From Pelagerythrobacter marensis (GTDB taxonomy: Bacteria > Pseudomonadota > Alphaproteobacteria > Sphingomonadales > Sphingomonadaceae): DNA of 64,000 nucleotides. Location: positions 930,001 through 994,000 of the forward strand of contig NZ_CP011805.1 in the NCBI RefSeq assembly GCF_001028625.1, read 5' to 3'. This document shows positions 19,326 to 28,540 of this stretch, in pieces; within the stretch, counting starts at the first letter, position 1, and the number at the start of each line of letters is the position of its first letter. The translations under genes were made by a program, and so were the position numbers. Below the pieces are notes generated by a model, which ran no database searches, had not been told where the DNA came from, and saw only the letters and a list, made by a program, of their open reading frames with translations.

Positions 19326-20867
19326 GTGTCCAAGATCCGCCATGCGCTGAACACCCGGCGCGCAGACGATTTCGCCCAGTGGTATCAGGAAGTGATCTCC
19401 GCCGCCGACATGGCCGAGGAATCGGGCGTGCGTGGGTGCATGGTGATCAAGCCGTGGGGCTACGGCATCTGGGAACGGATTCAGCGGCTGCTGGATGCGA
19501 GGATCAAGGCCACCGGCCACGACAATTGCTATTTCCCGATTTTCATCCCGCTTTCGAACTTCGAGCGTGAGGCCGAGCATGTCGAAGGTTTCGCCAAGGA
19601 AATGGCGGTGGTCACCCATCACCGCCTGATCGCGGATGGCGAAGGTGGCCTGATCCCCGACCCCGAGGCGAAGCTGGAAGAGCCGCTGGTCGTCCGCCCC
19701 ACGTCGGAAACGATCATTGGCGACGCGATGGCCCGCTGGGTGCAATCGTGGCGCGATCTCCCGCTCAAGCTGAACCAGTGGGCCAATGTCGTGCGCTGGG
19801 AAATGCGGACGCGGATGTTCCTGCGCACCAGCGAATTCCTCTGGCAGGAAGGGCACACGGCGCACGAGAACGCCGATGATGCGAAGGCGCACACGCTGCG
19901 GATGCTCGAAGTCTATCGCGCCCATGCCGAAGAAGATCTGGCGATGCCCGTGGTTGCTGGCGAAAAGCCGGAGCACGAGCGTTTCCCCGGGGCGGTGGAG
20001 ACATGGTCGATCGAGGCGATGATGCAGGATGGCAAGGCGCTGCAGGCCGGCACCAGCCATTACCTCGGCACCAATTTCGCGCAGGCCGCCGGTATCCGCT
20101 ACCAGAGCCGCGAAGGCGCGCAGGAGCTATGCCACACGACCAGCTGGGGCGTATCGACGCGGCTCGTCGGCGGCATGATCATGACGCATGGCGACGACGA
20201 TGGGCTGCGGGTTCCCCCCAGGCTGGCGCCTTGGCAGGTCGTGATCCTGCCAATGCTGCGCGAGGATGATGGCGACGCTGCGCTGCTGGAATATTGCGAG
20301 CGGCTGCGTTCTTCGCTGGGCGCGCAATGGGCATGCGGCGAGCCGCTGCGCATTCTGCTCGACGACAAGCCGGGCAAAGCCGCCGCCAAGCGGTGGGACT
20401 GGGTGCGCAAGGGTGCTCCGGTCATCGTCGAAGTCGGTGGGCGCGATATGGACGGGGGCGTCGTCAGCCTGCTGCGTCGCGACAATCTGTGGGGCGAAAA
20501 CGGCAAGCCGGCCTTCCAGACCCCGACGATCGAGGACGCAGGCCAGGCGATCCCTGCGATGCTGGAGGAAATTCAGCAGGCGCTGTTTGCCGAAGCGGCC
20601 CAGCGGCGTGATGCGAACGTGAAGCGCGGGGTCTCGACGATGGCCGAGATCGAAGATTTCTTCGCGACGAACGATCGCTACCCCGGGTGGGTCGAAGTGC
20701 AATGGTCGCGGCCGACGGGCGCTGCGCTGGACAAGGTCGTCGAGGATCTGAAGGCTCTCAAGCTGACGGTTCGCAATGTCCCGATCGGCGCGGAAGAGGT
20801 TGACGGCGCTTGCGCGTTCACTGGCGACCCGGCGGTTGAGCGGGTGTTGATCGGCAAAGCTTACTGA
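19326..20867 (+). CDS. proS: Prolyl-tRNA synthetase, archaeal/eukaryal type (ProS type 3)
   Basis: A 513-residue enzyme charging tRNA-Pro. Class II motifs are visible: RPTSETIIGDAMARW and LPLKLNQWANVVRWEMRTRMFLRTSEFLWQEGHTAH (motif 2), then the GTSHYLGTNFAQ and HTTSWGVSTRLVGGMIMTHGDD region (motif 3). No bacterial editing insertion is present and the C-terminus resembles the eukaryal/archaeal form, which differs from the compact type 2 enzyme common in alphaproteobacteria. The GTG at 19326 starts the frame; an overlapping ATG at 19324 is out of frame. Confidence 0.94.
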   Translation: MSKIRHALNTRRADDFAQWYQEVISAADMAEESGVRGCMVIKPWGYGIWERIQRLLDARIKATGHDNCYFPIFIPLSNFEREAEHVEGFAKEMAVVTHHRLIADGEGGLIPDPEAKLEEPLVVRPTSETIIGDAMARWVQSWRDLPLKLNQWANVVRWEMRTRMFLRTSEFLWQEGHTAHENADDAKAHTLRMLEVYRAHAEEDLAMPVVAGEKPEHERFPGAVETWSIEAMMQDGKALQAGTSHYLGTNFAQAAGIRYQSREGAQELCHTTSWGVSTRLVGGMIMTHGDDDGLRVPPRLAPWQVVILPMLREDDGDAALLEYCERLRSSLGAQWACGEPLRILLDDKPGKAAAKRWDWVRKGAPVIVEVGGRDMDGGVVSLLRRDNLWGENGKPAFQTPTIEDAGQAIPAMLEEIQQALFAEAAQRRDANVKRGVSTMAEIEDFFATNDRYPGWVEVQWSRPTGAALDKVVEDLKALKLTVRNVPIGAEEVDGACAFTGDPAVERVLIGKAY

Positions 20868-20876
20868 TCGCCCATT

Positions 20877-20897
20877 GGGGGAAGGGCGCTTCCCCTT
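20877..20897 (+). terminator. Terminator-like hairpin after proS
   Basis: GGGGAAG (20878-20884) and CTTCCCC (20889-20895) form a perfect 7-bp stem with a 4-base loop GGCG, starting 10 bases after the proS stop and followed by only two T. It probably ends the proS transcript before the M28 peptidase gene. Confidence 0.55.
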
Positions 20898-20931
20898 GCA
20901 ATAGATCGGATTGCCCGCATAACTGCGCGCC

Positions 20932-22278
20932 ATGCGCAAACTCGTCCCGTTCGTCGCCCTCCTGCTCGCCGCCCCGCTGAGCGCGCAGGACCATCCCGCC
21001 GACAGCGTTTCGGAAGAGCGCCTGCGCAGCGATGTGGAAAAGCTGGTGAGCTTCGGCACGCGGCATACGATGTCGGCGCAGGACGATCCCGAACGCGGCA
21101 TCGGTGCTGCGGTCGATTGGGGGCTCGCGGAATTCGAACGGATTTCGGCCCGCTGCGGCGGCTGCCTGACGGTGGTCGCGCCCGAACGCATGGTGGAAGG
21201 CAATCGCATCCCGCGCCCGACCCGCCTGCGCAACGCCGTGGCGATACAGCGCGGGACGGAGCGGCCGGACGAGGTGGTAATCGTTCAGGGCCATATCGAC
21301 AGCCGGGTCAGCGACGTGATGGATTTCACCAGCGACGCCCCCGGTGCGAACGACGATGCTTCGGGCACTGCCCTGGTCATCGAAGCGGCAAGGGTGCTCT
21401 CGCAACGCCAGTATCCGACGACCATCGTTTACGCCCTGCTCTCGGGTGAGGAGCAGGGCCTCTACGGCGGCCGCCTGCTTGCAGACTATGCGAAAGAGCA
21501 GGGCTGGACGGTCAAGGCCGTGCTCAACAACGACATCGTCGGCGGAACCTGCGGGTCGGACGGCTATTGCGACGATGGCCATGTCCGTGTCTTTTCCGAA
21601 GGCCCGCGGGCCGATCTGACCGCTTCGATCCGGGCCGATCAGCGGCGCAATGGCGGGGAAAACGACAGCCCGGCGCGCAACCTTTCACGCTGGCTGGATA
21701 CATTGGCGGAACAAACGCCCGAAGGGCTCGATGTTCGCCAGATCTGGCGGACCGACCGGATGGGGCGCGGCGGGGATCAGATCCCCTTTCTGGAGCAGGG
21801 ATATCCCGCCATCCGTTTTTCCGTCGCGGTCGAGGATTACGATCACCAGCACCAGGATCTGCGGACCGAAGACGGCGTTGTTTATGGCGACACCGTGGAC
21901 GAGATGAATTTCCCCTACCTCGCCAAAGTCACGCGGCTGAACGTTCGCGCGCTCGACAAACTGGCCCATGCGCCGCTGCCGCCGGCACCGAGTGCGGAAG
22001 CGGCAGTGCAGACGTTCACCGCGCTATCCTGGGACGAGGTGCCGGGCGCCACCGGCTACACCATCTGGCATCGCCGCACCGATGAACCCTATTGGCGCGA
22101 CGAGCCCCTGATCGCGAACGTCGTCGCCACCAGTGCCAGGCTGGAGGGTGTGCGGGGCGACGACTGGATATTCGGGGTCAGCGCACGGGCCGCGGACGGT
22201 TCGATGAGCCCGGTGGCCAGCGCCGTTCCCGCCGGCGCCTTCGCCCCCATTCCTGCGGCAGAGGATGACAGCGACTGA
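20932..22278 (+). CDS. Secreted M28-family zinc peptidase with C-terminal Fn3-like domain
   Basis: A 448-residue protein with a signal peptide (residues 1-18, ending PLSAQ). The M28 zinc ligands are recognisable: His121 and Asp123 (QGHIDSR), Asp141 (GANDDASG), Glu173/Glu174 (LSGEEQGLYG), an Asp in LNNDIVGG, and a late His in the YDHQHQD region. Family members are aminopeptidases or carboxypeptidases. Residues about 350-435 form a fibronectin-III-like module (SWDEVPGATGYTIWHRR). It should act in the periplasm or outside on peptides. Confidence 0.88.
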   Translation: MRKLVPFVALLLAAPLSAQDHPADSVSEERLRSDVEKLVSFGTRHTMSAQDDPERGIGAAVDWGLAEFERISARCGGCLTVVAPERMVEGNRIPRPTRLRNAVAIQRGTERPDEVVIVQGHIDSRVSDVMDFTSDAPGANDDASGTALVIEAARVLSQRQYPTTIVYALLSGEEQGLYGGRLLADYAKEQGWTVKAVLNNDIVGGTCGSDGYCDDGHVRVFSEGPRADLTASIRADQRRNGGENDSPARNLSRWLDTLAEQTPEGLDVRQIWRTDRMGRGGDQIPFLEQGYPAIRFSVAVEDYDHQHQDLRTEDGVVYGDTVDEMNFPYLAKVTRLNVRALDKLAHAPLPPAPSAEAAVQTFTALSWDEVPGATGYTIWHRRTDEPYWRDEPLIANVVATSARLEGVRGDDWIFGVSARAADGSMSPVASAVPAGAFAPIPAAEDDSD

Positions 22279-22290
22279 TCGCGCCCCCAT

Positions 22291-24570
22291 ATGGCAGACA
22301 TGCAACGAAACACACATGGTCTGCCCACGCGAGAGCAGATCCTCGAATTCATTCAGACGTCCGACAAAGTTGTCGGCAAGCGCGAAATCGCCAAAGCCTT
22401 CGGCCTCAAGGGGCAGGAGAAGATCGCGCTCAAGAAGCGCCTGAAGGACATGGCCGAAGAAGGCCTGATCGACGGCAAGAAGACAGCCTATCACCGCATG
22501 GGCGGCGTGCCCAAGGTAACGGTGCTCCGCGTGATGGAGATCGAAGATGGCGAACCGTTCGCCATCCCCGATAGCTGGCAGCCCGACGATGCAACCCCGC
22601 CGCCCCGGCTGCGGGTGATCGAAGGCAAGAAGGGCAAGGGCCGCCATCCCGCCCTGAAAGTCGGCGATCGCATTCTTGCCCGCACCGAAGAGGCAGGGCG
22701 TGGGTGGAAGGCCCACGTCATGAAGAAGCTGCCCGCCCGCACCGAAGGGTTGATGGGCGTTGTCGAAATCGACCGCAGCGGGAAGGGCTGGCTGGCGCCG
22801 GTCGACAAGCGGGTGCGCAATTCCTCCCCCATTTCCGACCTTGGCGGGGCGGAGGAAGGCCAGCTCGTGCTGGCCGAACCGAACGGGCGCAGCCCCCGTG
22901 CCGGCGTGAAAGTGGTCGAAGTGCTGGGCGATCCGCTCGCGCCGAAGAGCTTTTCTCTCATCGCCATTGCGAAACACGGCATACCGCACGTTTTCCCGGA
23001 TTCGGCGATCGAGGAAGCGAAGCGTGCGGCGAAGCTTCCGCTCAGCGAAGACAAGCGCGAGGATCTGCGCCACCTGCCGATCGTCGCGATCGACCCCGCC
23101 GACGCTCGCGATCACGATGACGCGATCTGGGCCGAACCCGACGGGGAGGGCGGCTATCGCGCGCTGGTGGCGATTGCCGATGTCAGTTTCTACGTCCGTC
23201 CGGGCGGGGAACTGGACCGGGAGGCGCGCAAGCGCGGCAACTCGGTCTATTTCCCCGATCGCGTGGTGCCGATGCTGCCCGAAGTGCTGAGCGCCGACGT
23301 ATGTTCTTTACGGCAGGACGAAGATCGGGCGGCGATGGCCTGTCACTTGCGCATATCGCCGGAAGGCAAGGTGACGAAGTGGCGCTTTACCCGCGCGACC
23401 GTGCGCATCGCCCACAATATCGCTTACGAAGATGCGCAGGCTGCGATTGATGGCGGGGATGCGCCCGAACACCTGCAGCACCTCTGGAACGCCTGGAAGC
23501 AGCTGTTCGATGCGCGCAACCAGCGCGATCCGCTGGAACTGGAATTGCCGGAGCGGCAGGTCCGGCTCGACGACGAAGGAAAGATTGCCGAAATCGCGGT
23601 CCGCGAACGGCTCGACGCGCATCGCGTGGTCGAAGATTTCATGATCGCCGCCAACGTCGCGGCGGCGAAGGCGCTGGAGAGCAAAACGGCCCCGGTCGTC
23701 TATCGCGTCCATGAACCGCCGAGCCGCGAGAAGCTGGTCGCGCTGAAGGAATATCTCGCCACATTCGGTCGTTCGATGGCGTTGGGGCAGGTCATCACGC
23801 CGGGGCTGTTCAACCGAATGCTCAAGGACGTGACCGACGAAAGCGAGAAAGCGCAGGTCATGGAAGCTGTGCTGCGCACGCAGACGCAAGCCTATTACGG
23901 CCCGCAGAATGCGGGGCATTTCGGGCTGGCGCTCGGTTCTTATGCTCACTTTACTTCGCCGATCCGGCGCTATGCCGACTTGCTGGTGCACCGCGCGCTG
24001 GTGGATGCATTCGGGCTCGAACAGCCCCGGCCTGCCGGCGACCTTCCGCCGGGCAGCGGCCTTTCCGACCGCGACCGGGAAGATCTGGCGAAAGTGTCCG
24101 ATGCCATCAGCCAGGCCGAACGCCGCGCGATGGAAGCGGAGCGGGACACAATCGACCGCTATGTCGCCGCCTGGCTTTCGGGCCGTGTCGGCGAAACGTT
24201 CGACACGCGCATCACCGGCGTCCAACCGTTCGGATTCTTCGCCACGATCGAGGGGATGGGCGGTGACGGTCTGGTCCCTGTCTCCACGCTTGGGTCCGAG
24301 TATTTCGGGTACGACGAGGCCGCGCAAACGCTGGTCGGATCGGACAGCGGCACGCGCTATGCGCCCGGTGACCGGCTGAAGTTGCGTCTGGGCGAGGCCA
24401 ATGCGCTGACGGGCGCGCTGAAGTTCGAAATTCCCGATGGGGATAGCCGGATCGAACCTCGCGGCGAACGACAGGCACCGCGCAGTCGGCAAGGCGGCCC
24501 AAAAGGGCAGGGCAAGCGCGGCAGGCCCGGCAATATCCGGCACCAGGGACGCGGCAAGAAGAAGCGCTGA
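22291..24570 (+). CDS. rnr: Ribonuclease R
   Basis: A 759-residue RNB-family 3'-5' exoribonuclease that degrades structured RNA. It has an N-terminal winged-helix segment (REIAKAFGLKGQEKIALKKRL), cold-shock domains, and the RNB catalytic core with AIDPADARDHDDAIWAE (metal-binding Asp cluster) and ADVSFYVRPGGELD, then YAHFTSPIRRYADLLVHRAL. An S1 domain (around FDTRITGVQPFGFFATIEGMGGDGLV) and a Lys/Arg/Gly-rich tail end the protein. It starts 12 bases after the peptidase stop and converges on the XRE regulator with a 3-base gap. Confidence 0.97.
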   Translation: MADMQRNTHGLPTREQILEFIQTSDKVVGKREIAKAFGLKGQEKIALKKRLKDMAEEGLIDGKKTAYHRMGGVPKVTVLRVMEIEDGEPFAIPDSWQPDDATPPPRLRVIEGKKGKGRHPALKVGDRILARTEEAGRGWKAHVMKKLPARTEGLMGVVEIDRSGKGWLAPVDKRVRNSSPISDLGGAEEGQLVLAEPNGRSPRAGVKVVEVLGDPLAPKSFSLIAIAKHGIPHVFPDSAIEEAKRAAKLPLSEDKREDLRHLPIVAIDPADARDHDDAIWAEPDGEGGYRALVAIADVSFYVRPGGELDREARKRGNSVYFPDRVVPMLPEVLSADVCSLRQDEDRAAMACHLRISPEGKVTKWRFTRATVRIAHNIAYEDAQAAIDGGDAPEHLQHLWNAWKQLFDARNQRDPLELELPERQVRLDDEGKIAEIAVRERLDAHRVVEDFMIAANVAAAKALESKTAPVVYRVHEPPSREKLVALKEYLATFGRSMALGQVITPGLFNRMLKDVTDESEKAQVMEAVLRTQTQAYYGPQNAGHFGLALGSYAHFTSPIRRYADLLVHRALVDAFGLEQPRPAGDLPPGSGLSDRDREDLAKVSDAISQAERRAMEAERDTIDRYVAAWLSGRVGETFDTRITGVQPFGFFATIEGMGGDGLVPVSTLGSEYFGYDEAAQTLVGSDSGTRYAPGDRLKLRLGEANALTGALKFEIPDGDSRIEPRGERQAPRSRQGGPKGQGKRGRPGNIRHQGRGKKKR

Positions 24571-24573
24571 GGC

Positions 24574-25362
24574 TTACTGCGCGCGCATGGCGTTGAGGAT
24601 GGCGCGCGACTGGCTGTCCGCTGGAAAGAACGCCTCTATCGCCAGTTCCGACAGGGTGAGATCGACCGGGCTGCCAAACACGGTAGTGGTCGATATCAGC
24701 GACAGGCGTCCCTGCGGCAGATCCAGCACCAGCGGAACGGCAATCGCCTGCCCGCTGGCCCGTGGCGGCGGGCCGGGCGTGCGCGGATAGGGCAAGGCGC
24801 GCAATTCGGCTTCCAGCGCGATCAGAACGGGATCGCCGCTGGCATCGATCTGTGCGCCCAGCCGGGCCAGCAGGTGCGCGCGCCATTCGGGGAAGTTTGT
24901 GATCCTGGGGGCGATGCCCCGGGGATCGAGCGCCAGCCGCAGGACATTTACCGGCGGTTCCAGCAAATCCGCCGCCGTGTCCGCCAACAGGGGCGCCATC
25001 GCCGCATTGGCGTCGACCAGGTTCCATGCCCGGTCGACGGCGATCGCCGGATAAGGTTCGTGTCCCGCGAGCAGACGCTGCACGATCTCCCGCGCTTCAC
25101 CCAGTTGCGGATCGTCCAGTGGCCTTTCCTGATGGGCCGGGGCGTAACCGGCGGCGATGCGCATGGCGTTGTGGGCGCGCATGGGCATCGCCAGTTCCTG
25201 CGCCAGGCGATCGACCACGGTCGTGCTGGGGGCGCTGCGCCCGGTTTCGATGAAACTGAGGTGGCGCTGCGATATCTCGCTCGCCAGCGCGAGATCGAGC
25301 TGGCTGATTTTTCGCCGCGTTCGCCATTCGCGCAGCATTGCGCCGAGGGGGGCCTGTTCCAT
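24574..25362 (-). CDS. XRE-family regulator with MmyB-like ligand-binding domain
   Basis: A 262-residue regulator. The N-terminal helix-turn-helix spans roughly residues 8-65 (LREWRTRRKISQLDLA, ISQRHLSFIETGRSAPS). The remainder is the MmyB-like ligand-binding domain (AVDRAWNLVDANAAMAPL, ITNFPEWRAHLLARL), a PAS-related fold reported to bind fatty-acid-like ligands. Such regulators usually control a divergent gene. Here the divergent neighbour is a small membrane protein, and a perfect palindrome lies between them. Confidence 0.92.
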   Translation of the reverse strand: MEQAPLGAMLREWRTRRKISQLDLALASEISQRHLSFIETGRSAPSTTVVDRLAQELAMPMRAHNAMRIAAGYAPAHQERPLDDPQLGEAREIVQRLLAGHEPYPAIAVDRAWNLVDANAAMAPLLADTAADLLEPPVNVLRLALDPRGIAPRITNFPEWRAHLLARLGAQIDASGDPVLIALEAELRALPYPRTPGPPPRASGQAIAVPLVLDLPQGRLSLISTTTVFGSPVDLTLSELAIEAFFPADSQSRAILNAMRAQ

Positions 25363-25397
25363 GTCGCAAGACCTATCCCCACTGCCGTGCGAAAGCC

Positions 25398-25414
25398 ATT
25401 ACCTGTGGGGTAAT
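25398..25414. promoter_or_regulatory. Palindromic operator between XRE regulator and membrane protein
   Basis: ATTACC (25398-25403) and GGTAAT (25409-25414) form a perfect inverted repeat with a 5-base spacer. It lies 36 bases upstream of the regulator's start and 57 bases before the divergent gene, the expected place for an autoregulatory operator controlling both. Confidence 0.65.
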
Positions 25415-25470
25415 CGACTTGCCGCACGCCGACTGCGACGAAGGCGCCGCCAACCAACGGAGTCAGGCTG

Positions 25471-25863
25471 ATGCGAAATATCTCACTTAGAAATGCGCTC
25501 GTTCTCGATGCGGCGAGCTGTGCGTTGTTCTTCGCGCTTTGCGCCGGGGCCACTGCGGCCGTCGCCGGGATACTGGGGCTTCCCGCCATGATCGTCGCCG
25601 CTGCAGGCTGGATATGCCTTCCCGTCGCGATCTTGCTGGCCTTCCTGGCGATTCGACCGGTCCGGCCGCTGCTGTTGCTGGCCGCGATTGGGAACGCGGG
25701 CTGGGTGCTGGCCAGCCTTGCCGTATGGCTGACGCATTTCGGCGATCTGACGGTTGCCGGACACGTCGTGATCCTGGCTCAGGCGATTGCGGTGGAGCTG
25801 TTCGTGATACTCGAATGGCGAGGCTGGAAGCAGCTCGGCGGGCAATCCGCGACAGCTAGCTGA
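25471..25863 (+). CDS. Small four-helix membrane protein, regulator-linked
   Basis: A 130-residue protein with four predicted membrane helices (about residues 11-34, 38-62, 66-88 and 95-115) and short charged ends. I recognise no enzymatic motif. Its divergent position next to an XRE/MmyB-like regulator, with a shared palindrome, suggests it is that regulator's target. The last codons overlap the convergent UspA gene by 8 bases. Confidence 0.75.
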   Translation: MRNISLRNALVLDAASCALFFALCAGATAAVAGILGLPAMIVAAAGWICLPVAILLAFLAIRPVRPLLLLAAIGNAGWVLASLAVWLTHFGDLTVAGHVVILAQAIAVELFVILEWRGWKQLGGQSATAS

Positions 25864-26308
25864 GTTCGTCGATCGCTTCGATACTCAGGCCGCCGGGTAT
25901 CACGAAAAGAGGGCAGGGCAGCGACCCGGAATGCGCAGAGAAATGCGTGACCAGCGGGCCGGGCCCGCCCTCTGGCGCGGAGCCGAGCACCAAGGCGGCC
26001 ACTTCCTCGTGATCGGCCAGATAGTCCTTGATCACGGCCTGGCCTTCGCCGACCCGGACGGCGATCGTGGGCATTCTGCCGCTTTCGGAATAGAGGTTGC
26101 CCGCCGCGCTGCTGGCCATCACCTCCGCCCGGTCGCGCGCTTCCTGTTCGATCGTCGCCTGGACGCCGCCGAATGCGTTGAAGCTCTGCGGCTGAACCAG
26201 CGCCAGAATATGCACTGCGCCGCCAGTCGCCTGCGCACGCCGCGCGGCGTACCGCAGCGCTTTGCGTGCTTCTTCGGTCTCGTCCATGATCACGAGATAG
26301 ACCCGCAT
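25856..26308 (-). CDS. Universal stress protein (UspA family)
   Basis: A 150-residue single Usp domain. The N-terminal strand MRVYLVIMDETEEARKALRYAARRA and the C-terminal ALVLGSAPEG and PCPLFVIPGG blocks fit the alpha/beta fold. The classic ATP-binding loop G2xG9xGS/T is degenerate (LGSAPEGGPGPLVTHFS), so ATP binding is uncertain. The ATG at 26308 is chosen; the frame continues upstream to 26437 but this would run across the promoter region of pdhC. Confidence 0.85.
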   Translation of the reverse strand: MRVYLVIMDETEEARKALRYAARRAQATGGAVHILALVQPQSFNAFGGVQATIEQEARDRAEVMASSAAGNLYSESGRMPTIAVRVGEGQAVIKDYLADHEEVAALVLGSAPEGGPGPLVTHFSAHSGSLPCPLFVIPGGLSIEAIDELS

Positions 26309-26427
26309 GTGCTCTCCTCCGACCCTTGCGGGTATCCGATGAAATCGTATTCCACGCAAGGACCTTGCCCGCGCGCGCCAAATTGGCCAGAGCGGGCGCG
26401 TAATCTCGCGAGGACCCGACGTAAACC

Positions 26428-27720
26428 ATGCCCACACCGATCAAGATGCCCGCCCTTTCGCCGACGATGGAAGAAGGCACGCTCGCCAAGTGGCTCGTGA
26501 AGGAAGGGGACGAAGTCAGCGCCGGTGACATCATGGCCGAAATCGAAACCGACAAGGCCACGATGGAATTCGAAGCGGTCGACGAAGGAACGATCGTCGC
26601 CATCGAAGTTCCCGAAGGAACCGAAGGCGTGAAGGTCGGCACCGTTATCGCGACACTGGCCGGCGAAGACGAGGACCCGGAAGAAGCCAAGGCTGCCGCT
26701 GCTTCGGAAACGAGCGCGAAACCGGCCGAAAGCGAAAAGCAGGAACCGGCCCCGGCGAAGACTGCGGATAGCGGCGACAAGGGTCCCGAGAAGCAGACCA
26801 GGACCCCCACTGCCCCGAAGCCGGACGGAGACCGGGTGATCGCTTCACCGCTGGCGCGCCGCATTGCCGAACAGAAGGGCGTCGATCTCGCCGCGATAAG
26901 CGGCAGCGGCCCGAACGGCCGCATCGTCAAGGCGGATGTCGAACAGGCCGACGCCCCTGCAAAAACCGGAAGCGCAGCGCCTGCCGCCGAGAAGAAGGCC
27001 CCTTCCGCCACGCAGCAGAGCGACTCCGGTGCGCCGTTCGAAGAACTCAAGCTCAACAACGTGCGCAAGGTCATCGCTCGCCGCCTGACGGAAGCGAAGC
27101 AATCCATCCCGCATATCTACCTGACGGTGGACGTGCGGCTCGATGCGCTGCTGAAACTGCGCGGCGAACTCAACGCCAGCCTCGAAGCCGATGAGATCAA
27201 GCTGTCGGTCAACGATCTGCTGATCAAGGCGCTGGCGCGCGCGCTGGCGCGGGTGCCGCAGTGCAATGTCAGCTTCCAGGGCGACACGCTGCATCAGTAC
27301 CAGCGGCAGGATATCTCCGTCGCGGTCGCTGCGCCGAGCGGGCTTATCACCCCGATCGTCACCGACGCCGGGCGCAAGGGGCTGGCGCAGATTTCCACGG
27401 AGATGAAGGAACTGGCCGGCAAGGCGCGCGACGGCAAGTTGCAGCCGCATGAATACCAGGGCGGCACGGCCAGCCTGTCGAACCTCGGCATGTTCGGAAC
27501 CAAGCAGTTCGATGCCGTGATCAACCCGCCGCAGGCGATGATCCTGGCCGTCGGGGCGGGGGAGAAGCGCCCGCATGTGATCGACGGTGCGCTGGGCGTC
27601 GCCACGATGATGACCGCCACCGGCAGCTTCGATCACCGCGCAATCGACGGCGTCGACGGCGCGAAACTGATGGACGCTTTCCGTCAACTGGTGGAAAACC
27701 CGATGGGATTGCTGGTCTGA
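26428..27720 (+). CDS. pdhC: Dihydrolipoamide acetyltransferase (E2) of pyruvate dehydrogenase
   Basis: A 430-residue E2 component that transfers acetyl groups from E1 to CoA. It has one lipoyl domain with the lipoylated Lys43 (IETDKATME), a long Ala/Pro/Lys/Glu-rich linker, a peripheral-subunit-binding domain (about residues 137-172, ASPLARRIAEQKGVDL), and the catalytic domain ending in DHRAIDGVDGAK with His403 and Asp407. The N-terminus ALSPTMEEGTLAKWLVKEGD is typical of pyruvate-type E2. The E1 genes are not in the window; lpd (E3) follows two genes downstream. Confidence 0.95.
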   Translation: MPTPIKMPALSPTMEEGTLAKWLVKEGDEVSAGDIMAEIETDKATMEFEAVDEGTIVAIEVPEGTEGVKVGTVIATLAGEDEDPEEAKAAAASETSAKPAESEKQEPAPAKTADSGDKGPEKQTRTPTAPKPDGDRVIASPLARRIAEQKGVDLAAISGSGPNGRIVKADVEQADAPAKTGSAAPAAEKKAPSATQQSDSGAPFEELKLNNVRKVIARRLTEAKQSIPHIYLTVDVRLDALLKLRGELNASLEADEIKLSVNDLLIKALARALARVPQCNVSFQGDTLHQYQRQDISVAVAAPSGLITPIVTDAGRKGLAQISTEMKELAGKARDGKLQPHEYQGGTASLSNLGMFGTKQFDAVINPPQAMILAVGAGEKRPHVIDGALGVATMMTATGSFDHRAIDGVDGAKLMDAFRQLVENPMGLLV

Positions 27721-27721
27721 C

Positions 27722-28123
27722 GTGGGCCTGCTGCCTGCCATAGCCCTCGCGCTTCAGACGGTCGGCCCTCCCGCGCCGGACGCCGCCCCGGTCAGTGACG
27801 TGCGCGTGCCGATGATCGGGCTGGAAGGTCCCGCGCTCGACGCCTGTGGCGGAATTGCCCGCATCGCCACCTACGATGGCGAGGAACCGGTGCGCGAGAG
27901 GCCCGAGGCCGGCGCCCTGGAAAGCGATACCCTGCCGCACCGCGCGCTCGTGTGGCTATGCGATGCGGAAGGGGAGTGGCAGGGGATCGTCTATCCTTCC
28001 GGCGAATTTCAGGACCTCGGCGATTGCCGGGTGAGCAGCCCGATTGCGGAAAGCCGCCCCTACGACGGACCCTGCCGCCACGGATGGGTCATGGCGGCGA
28101 ACCTCCAGCTGGTGGCGGGATAG
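27722..28123 (+). CDS. Hypothetical secreted protein in the pdhC-lpd interval
   Basis: A 133-residue protein starting with a GTG one base after the pdhC stop, so probably translated from the same mRNA. The N-terminus (LLPAIALALQTV) is a short hydrophobic segment that may be a signal peptide. Four Cys are spread along the mature part, including DACGG, LCDAEGEW, LGDCRV and DGPCRHGW, suggesting disulfides in the periplasm. I recognise no family with a known function. It is followed by the thioesterase gene after 3 bases. Confidence 0.65.
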   Translation: MGLLPAIALALQTVGPPAPDAAPVSDVRVPMIGLEGPALDACGGIARIATYDGEEPVRERPEAGALESDTLPHRALVWLCDAEGEWQGIVYPSGEFQDLGDCRVSSPIAESRPYDGPCRHGWVMAANLQLVAG

Positions 28124-28126
28124 ACG

Positions 28127-28516
28127 ATGGCCAGCGAACGCGAACCGATGATCCGCGTCACGGCCATGCCCGCCGATACCAACCCCTATGGCGGGGTGTT
28201 CGGCGGCTGGCTGATGAGCCAGATGGCTCTGGCCGCAGGGTCGCTGGCCAGCCGTGAGGGGCAGGGCAAGGCCGTGGTCGTATCCGCCACCGACTTCGCC
28301 TTCCCCGGCGCAATGGCAGTGGGCGACGAACTGTCGGTCTATTGCGAGATTGCAGCGAGGGGCAACACCTCGCTGACCATCATGGCCGAGGCGATTGCGC
28401 GCGAACGCAACGGCGAATCGGTCAGGCGAGTAGCGCAGGGCACTTTCAAGTTCGTCCTGCTCGATGAAAACGACCGTCCGCGTGCCGCCGCGCAATCCGA
28501 AAAAGTTTCCACCTGA
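28127..28516 (+). CDS. Acyl-CoA thioesterase, YciA-like hotdog fold
   Basis: A 129-residue hotdog-fold protein. The block MPADTNPYGGVFGGWLMSQM is the conserved helix and active-site region of YciA/BFIT-type acyl-CoA thioesterases, followed by VVVSATDFAFPGAMAVGD and the beta strands SVYCEIAARGNTSLTIMAEA. It hydrolyses acyl-CoAs to free acid and CoA; chain preference cannot be read from the sequence. It sits between pdhC and lpd on the same strand. Confidence 0.9.
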   Translation: MASEREPMIRVTAMPADTNPYGGVFGGWLMSQMALAAGSLASREGQGKAVVVSATDFAFPGAMAVGDELSVYCEIAARGNTSLTIMAEAIARERNGESVRRVAQGTFKFVLLDENDRPRAAAQSEKVST

Positions 28517-28540
28517 GGTAGTCCTACAGCGCCCGATTTT

